DNA of 64,000 nucleotides from Catenulispora pinisilvae (GTDB lineage Bacteria; Actinomycetota; Actinomycetes; Streptomycetales; Catenulisporaceae), in NCBI RefSeq assembly GCF_015356865.1, contig NZ_JAAFZA010000006.1:1-64000 (forward strand). The letters run 5' to 3'. Numbering within the stretch: the first letter of the stretch is position 1; each line of letters begins with the position of its first letter. Positions 18,324 to 27,253 of this stretch are shown one piece after another. The notes under the pieces were generated by a model. It was not told the origin of the DNA and did not search any database. It saw nothing but the letters and a program-made list of their open reading frames with translations. The translations under genes were made by a program, and so were the position numbers.

Positions 18324-19862
18324 TCAGCCCAGCAGCGCCGGCGGACGATCCGCCGAGTCTGCCTTGCTCTGGCCCGGAGCCAGCTGCCGGAGAAGCGATC
18401 GGGTCATCCGCCGGTACGCCGCGGGATTGACCGGGTTCAGCCAGTGCGTGGCCCGGACCGCCCTGCTGATGTTGAGATCGAGGTCGCCGAGTACCTCGTC
18501 GACGTTGTGCATCGAGAAGGGGATGATCTTGGTGCCGCGGCAGTGGTGCGTGTCTGTGGCGTCGTCCATGAACGCCAGCTGCTCGACGACCGCCTGGCGC
18601 ATCGCCTCGGGGGCGGGCCGAGCCACTGCTCCGGCGAGGTCGGCGGCGATCCACAGGGCTGCCATCTCGGCGTTCAGGGGGCTGAAGAAGGAGGAGTTGT
18701 AGCCGTTGAAGTACAGCCCGGGGATGCCGAGGGGCAGGATCTGGCGGTAGAGCATGAAGTTGCCGCGTTCGTCGAACAGGCGGGCCTGGGTGTCCTCGGG
18801 GAGGAAGGGCACGCCCTGGGCGAAGCCGGTGGCGCACACGACCAGGTCGGCGCGCAGTGTGGTGCCGTCGGCGAGTTCGGCTGTGGGGCCGTCGTCGGCG
18901 GCGGACAGGCGGGTGATGGTGGTGTCCCGGTGGACGGTGATGCTCCCGGCCTGGACGCCTTCGAAGAAGCCTTCGCTCGCCAGGCCGATGGCTCCGCGGA
19001 CGATGTCCTCCATGTGGCCGGCGGGAATCAGGCCGAGTTCCGCCAGGCCGAACTGTCGGACCGAGACCGAGCCGATGGAGTTGATCATGCGGCGGCGCAG
19101 GCGGTTTCCCGGGCCGTGCAGGAACTTCTCGAAGCCGCGCGGTCGCAGGTAGCGGAACAGGCCCTCGCCCATCCGAGTCAGTAGCAGCATTTTGAAGTTC
19201 AAGAAGCCGCCGATTCTGCGCGGCACCTTCCACAGCAGCTGGCGGGCGATGACGTCGGTCCCCGCGGCGACCCCGCTGATCGCCACCGCGATGTCGCAGG
19301 CGGACTTGCCGTAGCCGACGATGAGGACGTGCCGGCCGCGGGCCTGCTCGGCGTCGTCGAACTCCGTCCCCGCGGACAAGCGTCCGCCTGCCGCGGTGAA
19401 CTCATCGACGCCCGGATAGGCCGGCACCAGAGGTTCGCAGAACACTCCGTTCGCGACGACGAGGCGGTCGAATTCCTCGGTGGACTCCGTGCCCGCGACC
19501 GAGCCCCCGGCCTCGCGGGTCCGCAGGGTCCACCGGCCGTCGCCGACCGGGCTCGCCGCCGTCACCTCGGTGTCCAGGCGCAGAGCGGGATCGAGGCCGA
19601 ACTCGGTGGCGTAGGCCGCGAAGTAGGCCTGGACCTGGGCTCCGCTGGGCCACTCCGGATAGTCCTTGGGCATGGGGAAGTCCGAGAGCGAATACTGCGC
19701 CTTCGGGCTCTGCGTCGTCACCCCCGGGTAGCGCCGAGTCCGGCTCCATACGCCGCCGACGTCCGGGCACTTGTCGAACACCCGCACCTCGTGTCCGGCC
19801 TGGGACAGCACCTTCGCGGTGGCGAGTCCGGCGACGCCGGCACCGATGACCCCGACTCGCAT
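18324..19862 (-). CDS. Flavin-containing monooxygenase-like protein
   Basis: A 512-residue class B flavoprotein. It has an FAD fingerprint GAGVAG at residues 7-12, a second acidic/Gly segment GGVWSRTRRYPG, and an NADPH fingerprint (IVGYGKSACDIA, about 180-191). The second ATG motif CATGFAQG is in the C-terminal half. The FxGxxxHxxx(Y/W) signature of FMOs and Baeyer-Villiger enzymes is not conserved; its place is taken by GVDEFTAAGG without the His. It is probably an N/S-oxygenase or ketone monooxygenase of a divergent branch. It is the second gene of a two-gene operon with the cupin upstream (2-bp gap), preceded by a box shared with the meta-cleavage operon. Confidence 0.78.
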   Translation of the reverse strand: MRVGVIGAGVAGLATAKVLSQAGHEVRVFDKCPDVGGVWSRTRRYPGVTTQSPKAQYSLSDFPMPKDYPEWPSGAQVQAYFAAYATEFGLDPALRLDTEVTAASPVGDGRWTLRTREAGGSVAGTESTEEFDRLVVANGVFCEPLVPAYPGVDEFTAAGGRLSAGTEFDDAEQARGRHVLIVGYGKSACDIAVAISGVAAGTDVIARQLLWKVPRRIGGFLNFKMLLLTRMGEGLFRYLRPRGFEKFLHGPGNRLRRRMINSIGSVSVRQFGLAELGLIPAGHMEDIVRGAIGLASEGFFEGVQAGSITVHRDTTITRLSAADDGPTAELADGTTLRADLVVCATGFAQGVPFLPEDTQARLFDERGNFMLYRQILPLGIPGLYFNGYNSSFFSPLNAEMAALWIAADLAGAVARPAPEAMRQAVVEQLAFMDDATDTHHCRGTKIIPFSMHNVDEVLGDLDLNISRAVRATHWLNPVNPAAYRRMTRSLLRQLAPGQSKADSADRPPALLG

Positions 19863-19864
19863 GG

Positions 19865-20329
19865 CTACCGGGCCTCGGGCGGCAGCCGCAGTTCGAGGCC
19901 GAACTCGGCCATGATCTTCTTCATCAGCGAGATGTCCTTGGGGCCGGGCGGCATGTCCGCCAAGGCCTGGTAGTAGCGTTCGAGCCCGGCCGGCGAGACC
20001 ACGGAGATGACGCGCGACTCCTCCCGGTACGGGTTGCGGAAGGCGTGCACCACATCGCGCGGCAGGTAGAGGTAGTCGCCGTGTTCGATCACGAAGTCCT
20101 CGCCGCCGAGGTGGACGTCGAGGCGGCCGGCGAGGCAGATGAAGGACTCGTCCTCGCGGGTGTGCACGTGCGGCGGCGGCCCGTCGGTCTCCGGGGGAAT
20201 CGTGTACTCGAACAGGGAGTACGCCTCGCGCGTCGATTCACCGTTCGTCTTCATGGTGACGCCGAGCCCGATCGCCGAGATCGCATGTCCTTGGCGCGAG
20301 GGCAACATGTAGCCGCCGCCTAGAGTCAT
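19865..20329 (-). CDS. Cupin-domain protein
   Basis: A 154-residue single-cupin protein. ATG 20329 is supported by AAGGAG a few bases upstream; the longer open frame to 20569 is rejected. The metal-site pattern PPPHVHTREDESF and later DVVHAFRNP gives the His/His/Glu/His set. It could be a metal-dependent dioxygenase or isomerase, or a ligand-binding accessory protein. It is translationally adjacent to the FMO gene and is preceded at 20418-20436 by the same 19-bp box found at the iclR start, so it is probably part of the aromatic-degradation regulon. Confidence 0.75.
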   Translation of the reverse strand: MTLGGGYMLPSRQGHAISAIGLGVTMKTNGESTREAYSLFEYTIPPETDGPPPHVHTREDESFICLAGRLDVHLGGEDFVIEHGDYLYLPRDVVHAFRNPYREESRVISVVSPAGLERYYQALADMPPGPKDISLMKKIMAEFGLELRLPPEAR

Positions 20330-20417
20330 CGCCGTCTCCTTCAGGTCGCCGCACCGGCACGACGTCGGTGGGTCAGCGCTCACAGCGTGCGGTGCGCCCG
20401 GCCGGGTCGGCAATCGG

Positions 20418-20436
20418 GAGTCCCGCTGAGTGGGAC
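20418..20436. promoter_or_regulatory. IclR-type operator box 1
   Basis: GAGTCCCGCTGAGTGGGAC. The inner 17 bp read GTCCC-x-CT-x-AG-x-GGGAC, an imperfect palindrome. An exact copy in opposite orientation lies at 21195-21213. This copy lies 89 bp upstream of the cupin/FMO operon start and just past the 3' end of iclR. Confidence 0.65.
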
Positions 20437-20447
20437 GCTCAGAGCGG

Positions 20448-21215
20448 TCAGCGGCGCGCGCAGTAGGCGCGGGACGCCGCCGCGGCGGCCAGCCGCACCG
20501 CCGGGCCGGCTGCCTGCGGCCGGATCTGGCCGGAGGGCCCGGTGACCGACATCGCGGCGGCGACCTCACCGAGCGGGCCGAAGATCGGGGCCGCCACGCA
20601 GCTGACCCCGATGTTGCCCTCCTCGCGTTCGACCGCCCAGCCGCGCGGCGGGATCGCGGTCAGCTCGCGCAGGACGGCCACCGGATCGGTCAGGGTGCGC
20701 GGCGTCCTGCGCTCCAGGCCGGCGGCCAGCACCGCGTCGATGGTCGCGGGGTCGCTGTAGGCGAGGATCGCGCGGCCCAGCGCCGAGCAGTGCGTCGGGA
20801 TGATGCCGCCGGTCTGGGAGAGCATGGGCATCGGCCGGTGTCCGGTGATCTTCTCCACGACCAGGATCTGCGCGCCGTCGAGGACTCCGAGCTGCACGGT
20901 GTGCTTCGTCGCGCTGTGCAGGTCCTGGAGGAAGGGCAGCACGGCCTCGCGCAGTCGCAGCCGGATCGGCGCCAGGCTGGCGATCTCGAACAAGCGGTTG
21001 CCGATCCGGTAGCGGTCTTTCGGCTTGTCGAGCCACCCGAGCCCGATCATGCGCTCGGCGGTGCGGTGGGTGGTCGAGCGGGGCAGGCCGGTGCGGGCGA
21101 CCAGCGCGGCCAGCGTCAGCTCGCGGTGGGCCGCGTCGAAGGCGCCGAGAATCGCCGCGGCGCGGTCGAGTCCGCCGGCGGCCGGGGCCGCGGTGTCCCA
21201 CTCAGCGGGACTCAA
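20448..21215 (-). CDS. IclR-family transcriptional regulator
   Basis: About 255 residues: N-terminal winged helix (GGLDRAAAIL, then LPRSTTHRTAERM recognition region) and C-terminal IclR effector domain (TGGIIPTHCSALGRAILA, EREEGNIGVSCVAAPIF). The frame is open to 21905, but family length puts the start near TTG 21215; an in-frame ATG at 21296 is the alternative and would overlap the divergent promoter. The ribosome site is weak for both. The regulator sits between the cupin/FMO operon and the divergent meta-cleavage operon. Identical palindromes occur at both sides, one of them over its own first codons. IclR proteins commonly control aromatic catabolism, as activator or repressor. Confidence 0.85.
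   Translation of the reverse strand: MSPAEWDTAAPAAGGLDRAAAILGAFDAAHRELTLAALVARTGLPRSTTHRTAERMIGLGWLDKPKDRYRIGNRLFEIASLAPIRLRLREAVLPFLQDLHSATKHTVQLGVLDGAQILVVEKITGHRPMPMLSQTGGIIPTHCSALGRAILAYSDPATIDAVLAAGLERRTPRTLTDPVAVLRELTAIPPRGWAVEREEGNIGVSCVAAPIFGPLGEVAAAMSVTGPSGQIRPQAAGPAVRLAAAAASRAYCARR
21195..21213. promoter_or_regulatory. IclR-type operator box 2
   Basis: Exact reverse-orientation copy of the box at 20418-20436. It overlaps the first codons of iclR (if TTG 21215 is used) and lies 82-100 bp upstream of the first gene of the meta-cleavage operon. Position fits autoregulation together with control of the divergent operon. Confidence 0.65.
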
Positions 21216-21294
21216 CGTTGGTTCCCGGCTTCCATGCGGCTCACGATAGACCCGCTGCGGCCGGCGGCCCAGCACGCGACGACAGGAGGCCACC

Positions 21295-22077
21295 ATCAAC
21301 GCTCGCAACGCTCTGGTCGGCGGCGGCGGCGCCGGGATCGGATACGCGGTCGCCGAACAGCTGCTGGGGTCGGGCCACCGCGTGGTGATCACGGGCCGGC
21401 GGGCCGGGCCGCTGGAGTCCGCGGCGTCGCGGCTCGCGGAGAAGACCGGCGGCACTATCAATGCCCTGGTGAACGACGTGGCGGAGCCCCGGGCCGCAGC
21501 AACGGCAGCGGTGCTGGCCGAGGTCGAGAGCCGGCACGGCCCGCTCGACGTGCTCGTGCTCAACGCCGGGGGACCGCCGCCCGGACGCGTCCTGGAAGTC
21601 GATGACGAGCACTGGCAGCGCGCCTTCGAGCTCCTGCTGCTCGGCCCGCTGCGCCTGGCCAGGCTCGCCCTGCCGGGTATGGCCGCGCGGGGTTTCGGCC
21701 GGGTCGTCTTCGTGACCTCCGGGGCGGTGCGCCAGCCCCAGCCGGACCTCGCGACGTCCGTGGTCCTGCGGTCCGCGGTCACGGCCGCCGCCAAACTGCT
21801 CTCGCGGGAGTTCGCGTCCGACGGGGTCACGGTCAACTGCGTGGCGCCGGGAGCCACGGCCACCGAGCGCCGCCGCGAGATCCTCGACGCCCGCGCCCGG
21901 ACCACCGGCGTTGCGTTCGAGGACCTCGACGCCGCCGACGCCGCGGGGATCCCGGCCGGCCGTGCCGGGCGGCCGGAGGAGATCGGAGCGGCTGTGGCCT
22001 TCCTCGCCTCGTCGGCGGCGAGTTACATCAACGGGACCGTGCTCACGGTCGACGGCGGAAGAACGGAAACCATCTGA
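21295..22077 (+). CDS. SDR-family dehydrogenase, apparent ATC start codon
   Basis: A 260-residue short-chain dehydrogenase and first gene of the meta-cleavage operon. The Rossmann motif GGGGAGIG needs a start before about 21310. The only placement with a ribosome site is ATC at 21295, five bases after a perfect AGGAGG (21284-21289). An in-frame stop at 21247 excludes a start further left, and no ATG/GTG/TTG lies between. GTG 21382 would remove the nucleotide-binding motif. Other landmarks are NAGG (about 86-89) and VTVNCVAPG. The catalytic Tyr-x3-Lys is not intact: the Tyr position lies in SVVLRSAVTAAAK. It belongs to an atypical SDR branch. It probably oxidises or reduces an aromatic side chain or a ring intermediate; exact role unknown. 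Confidence 0.75.
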   Translation: MNARNALVGGGGAGIGYAVAEQLLGSGHRVVITGRRAGPLESAASRLAEKTGGTINALVNDVAEPRAAATAAVLAEVESRHGPLDVLVLNAGGPPPGRVLEVDDEHWQRAFELLLLGPLRLARLALPGMAARGFGRVVFVTSGAVRQPQPDLATSVVLRSAVTAAAKLLSREFASDGVTVNCVAPGATATERRREILDARARTTGVAFEDLDAADAAGIPAGRAGRPEEIGAAVAFLASSAASYINGTVLTVDGGRTETI

Positions 22078-22580
22078 TGGCCCGATCAGGAGACGAATTC
22101 GCACTCGCCGACTTCCTCGGCGCGCTCTCGGACACCGTGCGGCCCAGCGCCGCACGGCCGGTCGTCGTGCACGCCGCGGAGCTCGAAACCCTGCCGGCGG
22201 ACCAGGTGCACAACCCCACCAAGCTGTCCATCGCCGGAAAGCTGCCGACCGCCACCTTCGAGATCTTCCGGCAGACCATCCCGGCCGGGCTCAGCTCGGA
22301 CATGCAGCGCCACCACCACGAGACGGTGCACTTCGTCATCAGCGGCGAGGGGCACAGCGAGGTCGAGGACGAGACGGAGTCCTGGTCGGCCGGAGACTTC
22401 GTCTACACGCCGCCGTGGACCTGGCACCGCCACTACAACGACTCGGCCACCGAGCCGGTCGAGTTCCTGACCATCGAGAACTCCCGCCTGCTCGGTCTGC
22501 TCGGCGTCGGCCGGCGGCAGAGCGCGGGCCTGGCGACCCTGGCCGAGGCCCGCGCCCGATTCGGGGAGGACCCGCGATGA
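22077..22580 (+). CDS. Cupin-domain protein in meta-cleavage operon
   Basis: A 167-residue cupin whose ATG overlaps the previous stop (TGATG). Metal-ligand motifs are RHHHETVHFVISGEG and YTPPWTWHRHYN, similar to the C-terminal cupin of gentisate 1,2-dioxygenases, but the protein has only one such domain. It could be a metal-dependent dioxygenase, a decarboxylase or an isomerase acting on a pathway intermediate. The overlap with both neighbours shows it belongs to the operon. Confidence 0.75.
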   Translation: MARSGDEFALADFLGALSDTVRPSAARPVVVHAAELETLPADQVHNPTKLSIAGKLPTATFEIFRQTIPAGLSSDMQRHHHETVHFVISGEGHSEVEDETESWSAGDFVYTPPWTWHRHYNDSATEPVEFLTIENSRLLGLLGVGRRQSAGLATLAEARARFGEDPR

Positions 22581-23455
22581 GCGCGCTGCCCGAGCACATC
22601 AGCATCTGGGGCGAGCTGGCCGACGTCGACCACGAACTCCGCCACGTCGAAGTGGGCGGCGTGCGTACCAGGGTGCTGCGAGCCGGGTCGGGGCCCGACC
22701 TGATCCTGCTGCACGGCACCGGAGGACACCTGGAGGCGTACGCACGCGACATCGCCGGACTGGCCGCCGACTTCCGCGTCACCGCCTACGACATGGTCGG
22801 CCACGGCTGGTCCGACCTCCCGAACCGGCCCTACACCATCGACGTCCTGTCCGAGCACCTGCTCGGCCTGATGGACGCCCTCGGTATCGACTCGGCGCAC
22901 CTGTCCGGCGAGTCGCTCGGCGGCTGGGTCGTCGCCTGGACCGCCGCGCACCACCCGGAGCGCGTGGAGCGGCTGGTCCTCAACACCCCGGGCAACATCG
23001 CCGACAAGCCGGAGGTGATGGTCCGGATGCGCGAGAGCACGCTGGCCGCCGTCCGGGATCCCAGCGATGGGACGGTGCGCCGCCGGGTGGAGTTCCTGTT
23101 CCACCACAAGGAGATGGTGACCGACGAACTGGTGAACCTGCGCCGCGCGGTCTACAGCCGCCCCGGGTTCCTCCAGGCGATCACCAACACATTGGTCCTG
23201 CAGGATCCCGAGGTGCGCAAGGATTTCGCCTGGCGCCCGGCCTGGGTCGGCCGGGTCACCGCTCCGACGCTGCTGCTGTGGACCGATCACGATCCCACCG
23301 GCGGACTCGACGAGGCCGAACTGCTGCTGGGCTGGCTGCCCGACGCCCGCCTGCACGTGATCGCGGACGCCGGCCACTGGCCGCAGTGGGAGAAGAAGGA
23401 CGAATTCCTGCGCGCCCACCACGATTTCCTCCTCCTCGGCAAGGACCCGGCATGA
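22577..23455 (+). CDS. Alpha/beta hydrolase, meta-cleavage-product (C-C) hydrolase type
   Basis: A 292-residue hydrolase; ATG 22577 overlaps the cupin stop, so the long open frame from 21911 is not used. HGTGGH oxyanion region, nucleophile elbow SGESLGG, acid in WTDHDP and histidine in DAGHWPQWE. The fold and context match MhpC/BphD-type enzymes that split the ring-fission product into a 2-hydroxypenta-2,4-dienoate and an acid. It lies directly before the extradiol dioxygenase gene. Confidence 0.82.
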   Translation: MSALPEHISIWGELADVDHELRHVEVGGVRTRVLRAGSGPDLILLHGTGGHLEAYARDIAGLAADFRVTAYDMVGHGWSDLPNRPYTIDVLSEHLLGLMDALGIDSAHLSGESLGGWVVAWTAAHHPERVERLVLNTPGNIADKPEVMVRMRESTLAAVRDPSDGTVRRRVEFLFHHKEMVTDELVNLRRAVYSRPGFLQAITNTLVLQDPEVRKDFAWRPAWVGRVTAPTLLLWTDHDPTGGLDEAELLLGWLPDARLHVIADAGHWPQWEKKDEFLRAHHDFLLLGKDPA

Positions 23456-24387
23456 GCGAGATCATCGGCCTGGTCGGCATCTCGCACTCGCCGTTCGCGA
23501 CGATGACCCCGCCGCGCAGCTCGGCCGAGCCCGGCGGCCGATTCCTCGCCGACGCCGCCCGAGTGGCCTCGGCCGTGGACCGGCTGGCACCCGACGCCGT
23601 CATCGTCATCGGCCCGGATCACTTCCACGCGAACTTCTACGACCAGATGCCGCCGTTCGTCCTCGGCGTGGAAGAGGCCACCGGGTTCGGCGACTTCGGC
23701 AGCCGGTCCGGACCGTTGCCGGTCGCGCGGGCTCTGGCCTGGTCGGTGCGGGACGCGTTGGCGGGAGCCGGATTCGACCTGTCGCTGTCCTACGCCCTCA
23801 CCGTGGACCACGGAGTGACACAGAGCTATGAGATGGTCCGAGGCGCGCGCCCGGTCCCGCTCGTCCCGCTGGTCGTCAACACCGCCGCCCCGCCGCTGCC
23901 GAGCATGCCGCGCTGCGTGCAGCTCGGCCGGGCGCTCGGCGCGGCGGTCCGCGGCGCGGACTTCGCCGGGCGCGTCCTGGTCGTCGCCAGCGGCGGACTG
24001 TCGCACTGGCTGCCGTCCAACGATCCGCGTGACCCGGCGGTCGACGGTGAACGGCGGGCGGCGGTGATCCACGGTCGTGCGGACCTCCAGGCGTTCGCCG
24101 CGGCGCGCGAACCCCGGGTCCGGGCCATGGGAGGCGATCCGAACGCCCCGGTCAACGCCGCCTGGGACACCTGGTTCCTCAAGCAGCTGACCACCCCGGA
24201 CCTCGCGCCGGTCACCACGCTGGGTGACGCAGGGCTCGAAGAACAGGCCGGTAGCGGCGGCCACGAGATCCGCACGTGGCTCATCGGGCGGGCCGCCGTG
24301 GACCGGCCGTTCGTGTGGACCGGCTACGAGCCCGTCCCGGAGTGGATCACCGGCATGGGCATCGCCACGACTTTCGAGGTGGTCTGA
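23452..24387 (+). CDS. mhpB: Class III extradiol catechol dioxygenase (MhpB-like)
   Basis: A 311-residue protein close in length to MhpB (2,3-dihydroxyphenylpropionate 1,2-dioxygenase). It starts at ATG 23452, overlapping the previous stop. LigB-type landmarks are an early GISHSP, GPDHFHANFYDQMP (about 54-67), catalytic His120 in TVDHGV, and His185 in SGGLSHWLPSN. It should open a substituted catechol next to its hydroxyl pair using Fe(II) and O2. The true catechol is not known; no MhpA-type flavin hydroxylase is present, and the P450 downstream or the FMO may supply the hydroxylation. Confidence 0.87.
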   Translation: MSEIIGLVGISHSPFATMTPPRSSAEPGGRFLADAARVASAVDRLAPDAVIVIGPDHFHANFYDQMPPFVLGVEEATGFGDFGSRSGPLPVARALAWSVRDALAGAGFDLSLSYALTVDHGVTQSYEMVRGARPVPLVPLVVNTAAPPLPSMPRCVQLGRALGAAVRGADFAGRVLVVASGGLSHWLPSNDPRDPAVDGERRAAVIHGRADLQAFAAAREPRVRAMGGDPNAPVNAAWDTWFLKQLTTPDLAPVTTLGDAGLEEQAGSGGHEIRTWLIGRAAVDRPFVWTGYEPVPEWITGMGIATTFEVV

Positions 24388-24388
24388 T

Positions 24389-25255
24389 ATGCCGCGGTCC
24401 GCTGACATGTCTGTGCCCGCCACGACGCTCGATGCCAATGCCAATGCCAATGCCGACGCCAATGCCGACGCCAACGCCGCCGAGGCGCTGCACCGGCTCA
24501 GCGCGGCGCGCGCGACGCGGCAGCCGTGTGCCCCGGTGCGCGCCTTGCTGCCCGCCGGTGACGTGGACGCCGCGTACGCCGTCCAGTCCGCCTGGGTCGC
24601 CGGACAGCAGGCGGCCGGAGCCAGGATCGTGGGACGCAAGATCGGCCTGACCAATCCGCTCGTGCAGCGGCAGCTCGGTGTCGACCAGCCCGATTTCGGC
24701 GTCCTGCTCGACACCATGCAATGTCGGACCGATGTACCCATCGATACCGCGCGCACCCTGCAACCCAAGATCGAGACGGAGATCGCCTTCGTGCTCGCGC
24801 GCGATCTGACCTCTGCGGCGATCGACCGCGACGAGGTGGCCGCCGCCACCGCGTATGTCGTCGCCGCATTGGAGATCGTCGACAGCCGGATCGCCGAATG
24901 GGACATCGATATCGTGGACACCGTCGCGGACAACGCTTCCTCGGGTCTGTTCGTCCTGGGGGACCGGCACGTCGATCTCGCCGGACTCGATCTGCCCGCC
25001 TGTCGCATGACTCTGCTTCGCGCCGGGGGAGTGGTCTCGACCGGTTCGGGCGCCGACTGCCTTGGCGATCCGCTCACCGCGGTCGCCTGGCTGGCCACGA
25101 CGGCGCGCGATCGTGGCCGACCGCTGCGGGCCGGGGAGATCGTCCTGTCCGGCGCGCTGGGACCCATGGTGCCGGTCACGCCGGGCGACAGTTTTCACGC
25201 GCGGATCAGCGGCGTCGGTGAGGTTAGAGCGAGCTTCGCGGGAGGCGCTTCGTGA
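24389..25255 (+). CDS. mhpD: 2-keto-4-pentenoate hydratase
   Basis: A 288-residue hydratase; ATG 24389 lies 1 bp after the dioxygenase stop (ATG 24407 is possible). The core shows the FAH-like fold motifs [25 protein letters not shown], and [13 protein letters not shown] near the metal site. It adds water to 2-hydroxypenta-2,4-dienoate to give 4-hydroxy-2-oxovalerate. Residues 15-30 are an Ala-Asn/Asp repeat not expected in the family, encoded by a 6-bp tandem repeat. The C-terminal end overlaps the next start. Confidence 0.88.
   Translation: MPRSADMSVPATTLDANANANADANADANAAEALHRLSAARATRQPCAPVRALLPAGDVDAAYAVQSAWVAGQQAAGARIVGRKIGLTNPLVQRQLGVDQPDFGVLLDTMQCRTDVPIDTARTLQPKIETEIAFVLARDLTSAAIDRDEVAAATAYVVAALEIVDSRIAEWDIDIVDTVADNASSGLFVLGDRHVDLAGLDLPACRMTLLRAGGVVSTGSGADCLGDPLTAVAWLATTARDRGRPLRAGEIVLSGALGPMVPVTPGDSFHARISGVGEVRASFAGGAS
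24431..24478 (+). repeat. 6-bp tandem repeat in hydratase N-terminus
   Basis: Eight units of (G/A)A(T/C)GCC encode alternating Asp/Asn and Ala. The unit length keeps the frame, so copy-number change would only lengthen or shorten a flexible N-terminal tail. Confidence 0.85.
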
Positions 25256-26211
25256 ACGACGAGAGCGGAGTGAACGAGCGAGTGAAGGCGGCCGTCATCG
25301 GCTCGGGCAACATCGGCACCGACCTGATGATCAAGATGCTGCGATTCAGCCGACACCTGGAGATCGCGGCGATGGTGGGCATCGACCCCGGCTCCGACGG
25401 TCTGGCAAGAGCCCGCCGCCTCGGGGTGCCGACCACCGATCAGGGTGTCAATGGTCTGATGGCGATGCCAGGCTTCGATGATATCGGGGTCGTGTTCGAC
25501 GCCACCTCGGCCGGGGCGCACGTGGCCAACGCCCGGGCGCTCGCGCGGTATGGCAAACGCCTGATAGACCTGACTCCGGCCGCGCTCGGCCCGTTCGTGG
25601 TCCCCGCGGTCAATCTCGAAGAGAACCTGGACGCGGCCGACATCAACATGGTCACCTGCGGCGGCCAGGCGACCATCCCCGTCGTCGCGGCCGTCGCGCG
25701 AGCAGCGCCGGTGCGCTACGCCGAGATCGTCGCCTCGATCGCTTCCAAATCGGCCGGTCCCGGCACGCGCGCCAACATCGACGAGTTCACCCAGACCACC
25801 GCACGCGCCATCGAATCCGTCGGCGGTGCCGAGCGCGGCAAGGCCGTGATCATCCTCAATCCGGCCGAGCCCGCCCTCATCATGCGCGACACGGTGCTCT
25901 GCCTGGTGGACGCTCCCGATCCCGAGGTCCGTGCGCGGATCGCCGCAGCCGTCGAGCGCATGATCGCGGACGTGTCCGCCTACGTCCCCGGCTATCGCCT
26001 CAAGCGCCCGGTGCAGATCACGGCCGTCGACGGCCGACCGCACACCCTGGTGCCGGACCGGCCGGTGACCCACCAGGTCACCGTCCTGCTCGAAGTCGAA
26101 GGCGCCGGGCACTACCTCCCGGCCTACGCCGGGAATCTGGACATCATGACCTCGGCCGCCCTGCGCGTCGGCGAACAGATCGCGGCCCGGACCCCGCAGG
26201 CGGTGAAATGA
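25252..26211 (+). CDS. mhpF: Acetaldehyde dehydrogenase (acylating)
   Basis: A 319-residue CoA-acylating aldehyde dehydrogenase of usual length. GTG 25252 overlaps the preceding stop. NAD-binding [10 protein letters not shown] lies near residue 16, and catalytic Cys136 is in [10 protein letters not shown]. The C-terminal [19 protein letters not shown] segment is family-typical. It turns acetaldehyde (or propanal) into the acyl-CoA. It forms a channelled complex with the aldolase encoded next, whose start overlaps its stop. Confidence 0.93.
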   Translation: MNDESGVNERVKAAVIGSGNIGTDLMIKMLRFSRHLEIAAMVGIDPGSDGLARARRLGVPTTDQGVNGLMAMPGFDDIGVVFDATSAGAHVANARALARYGKRLIDLTPAALGPFVVPAVNLEENLDAADINMVTCGGQATIPVVAAVARAAPVRYAEIVASIASKSAGPGTRANIDEFTQTTARAIESVGGAERGKAVIILNPAEPALIMRDTVLCLVDAPDPEVRARIAAAVERMIADVSAYVPGYRLKRPVQITAVDGRPHTLVPDRPVTHQVTVLLEVEGAGHYLPAYAGNLDIMTSAALRVGEQIAARTPQAVK

Positions 26212-27239
26212 GCACCCGGTTGTTCATCCAGGACGTCACCCTTCGCGACGGCATGCATGCCACCCGGCACCGCATCGACCCCGAACAGGCCGCGCGGATC
26301 GCCGCCGCCCTCGACGCGGCGGGTGTCGACGGGATCGAAGTCGCCCACGGAGACGGCCTGGCCGGAACCAGCCTCACCTATGGGCCCGGCAGCCATACCG
26401 ACGCGGAGTGGATCGAGGCGGTGGCGCAGAGCCTGACCACGGCGCGGCTTACCACCCTGCTGCTGCCGGGTATCGGTACCGTCGAAGACCTGAAGCGGGC
26501 GTACGGACTCGGCGTGCGTTCGGTGCGCGTTGCCACGCACTGCACCGAGGCCGATATCTCAGCCCAACACATCGCCACGGCACGCGAACTCGGTATGGAC
26601 GTCTCGGGATTCCTGATGATGAGCCACATGTCGCCGGCCGCGGACCTGGCGCGCCAAGCCGCCCTGATGGAGTCCTACGGCGCGCACTGCGTCTACGTGA
26701 CCGACTCCGGCGGCCACCTGACGATGACCGGGGTGCGCGAGCGGGTCCGCGCCTATCGGGACCTCCTGGATCCGGCTACTGAGATCGGCATCCATGCGCA
26801 CGAGAACTTGTCGCAGTCGGTCGCCAACTCGCTGGCCGCGGTCGAGGAGGGCGCCATCCGCGTCGACGCCTCGCTGGCCGGCCACGGCGCCGGGGCGGGC
26901 AACTGCCCGATCGAGGCCTTCATCGCCGTCGCGGACCTCGAAGGCTTGCAGCACGGTTGCGACCTGCTGGCCCTGCAAGACGCCGCGGACGATCTCGTCC
27001 GGCCGCTCCAGGACCGGCCCGTGCGGGTGGATCGCGAGACCCTCACCCTCGGCTACGCCGGGGTCTATTCCAGCTTCCTGCGGCATGCCGAGGCCGCGGC
27101 CGACCGGTACGGCGTCGACGTCCGCACGCTGCTCATCGAAGCCGGTCGGCGAGGTCTGGTCGGTGGCCAGGAGGACATGCTCGTCGACATCGCACTGGGG
27201 ATGGAAGGGATGGAACGACCGGCGTCGACCGGTTCGTGA
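26208..27239 (+). CDS. mhpE: 4-hydroxy-2-oxovalerate aldolase
   Basis: A 343-residue class II aldolase. [13 protein letters not shown] (9-21) supplies the metal-binding Asp and catalytic Arg/His, and [14 protein letters not shown] supplies the metal histidines. It splits 4-hydroxy-2-oxovalerate into pyruvate and acetaldehyde and passes the aldehyde to its dehydrogenase partner. It ends the seven-gene operon that begins at 21295, in which nearly every junction is an ATGA/GTGA-type overlap. Confidence 0.93.
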   Translation: MSTRLFIQDVTLRDGMHATRHRIDPEQAARIAAALDAAGVDGIEVAHGDGLAGTSLTYGPGSHTDAEWIEAVAQSLTTARLTTLLLPGIGTVEDLKRAYGLGVRSVRVATHCTEADISAQHIATARELGMDVSGFLMMSHMSPAADLARQAALMESYGAHCVYVTDSGGHLTMTGVRERVRAYRDLLDPATEIGIHAHENLSQSVANSLAAVEEGAIRVDASLAGHGAGAGNCPIEAFIAVADLEGLQHGCDLLALQDAADDLVRPLQDRPVRVDRETLTLGYAGVYSSFLRHAEAAADRYGVDVRTLLIEAGRRGLVGGQEDMLVDIALGMEGMERPASTGS

Positions 27240-27253
27240 CGGCGCGGCCTGGA

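Noticed and set aside
22577-23455. Reading the hydrolase as a 514-residue protein from 21911
   Set aside because: The extension overlaps the SDR and cupin genes out of frame; the ATG at 22577 overlaps the cupin stop and gives the normal family length.
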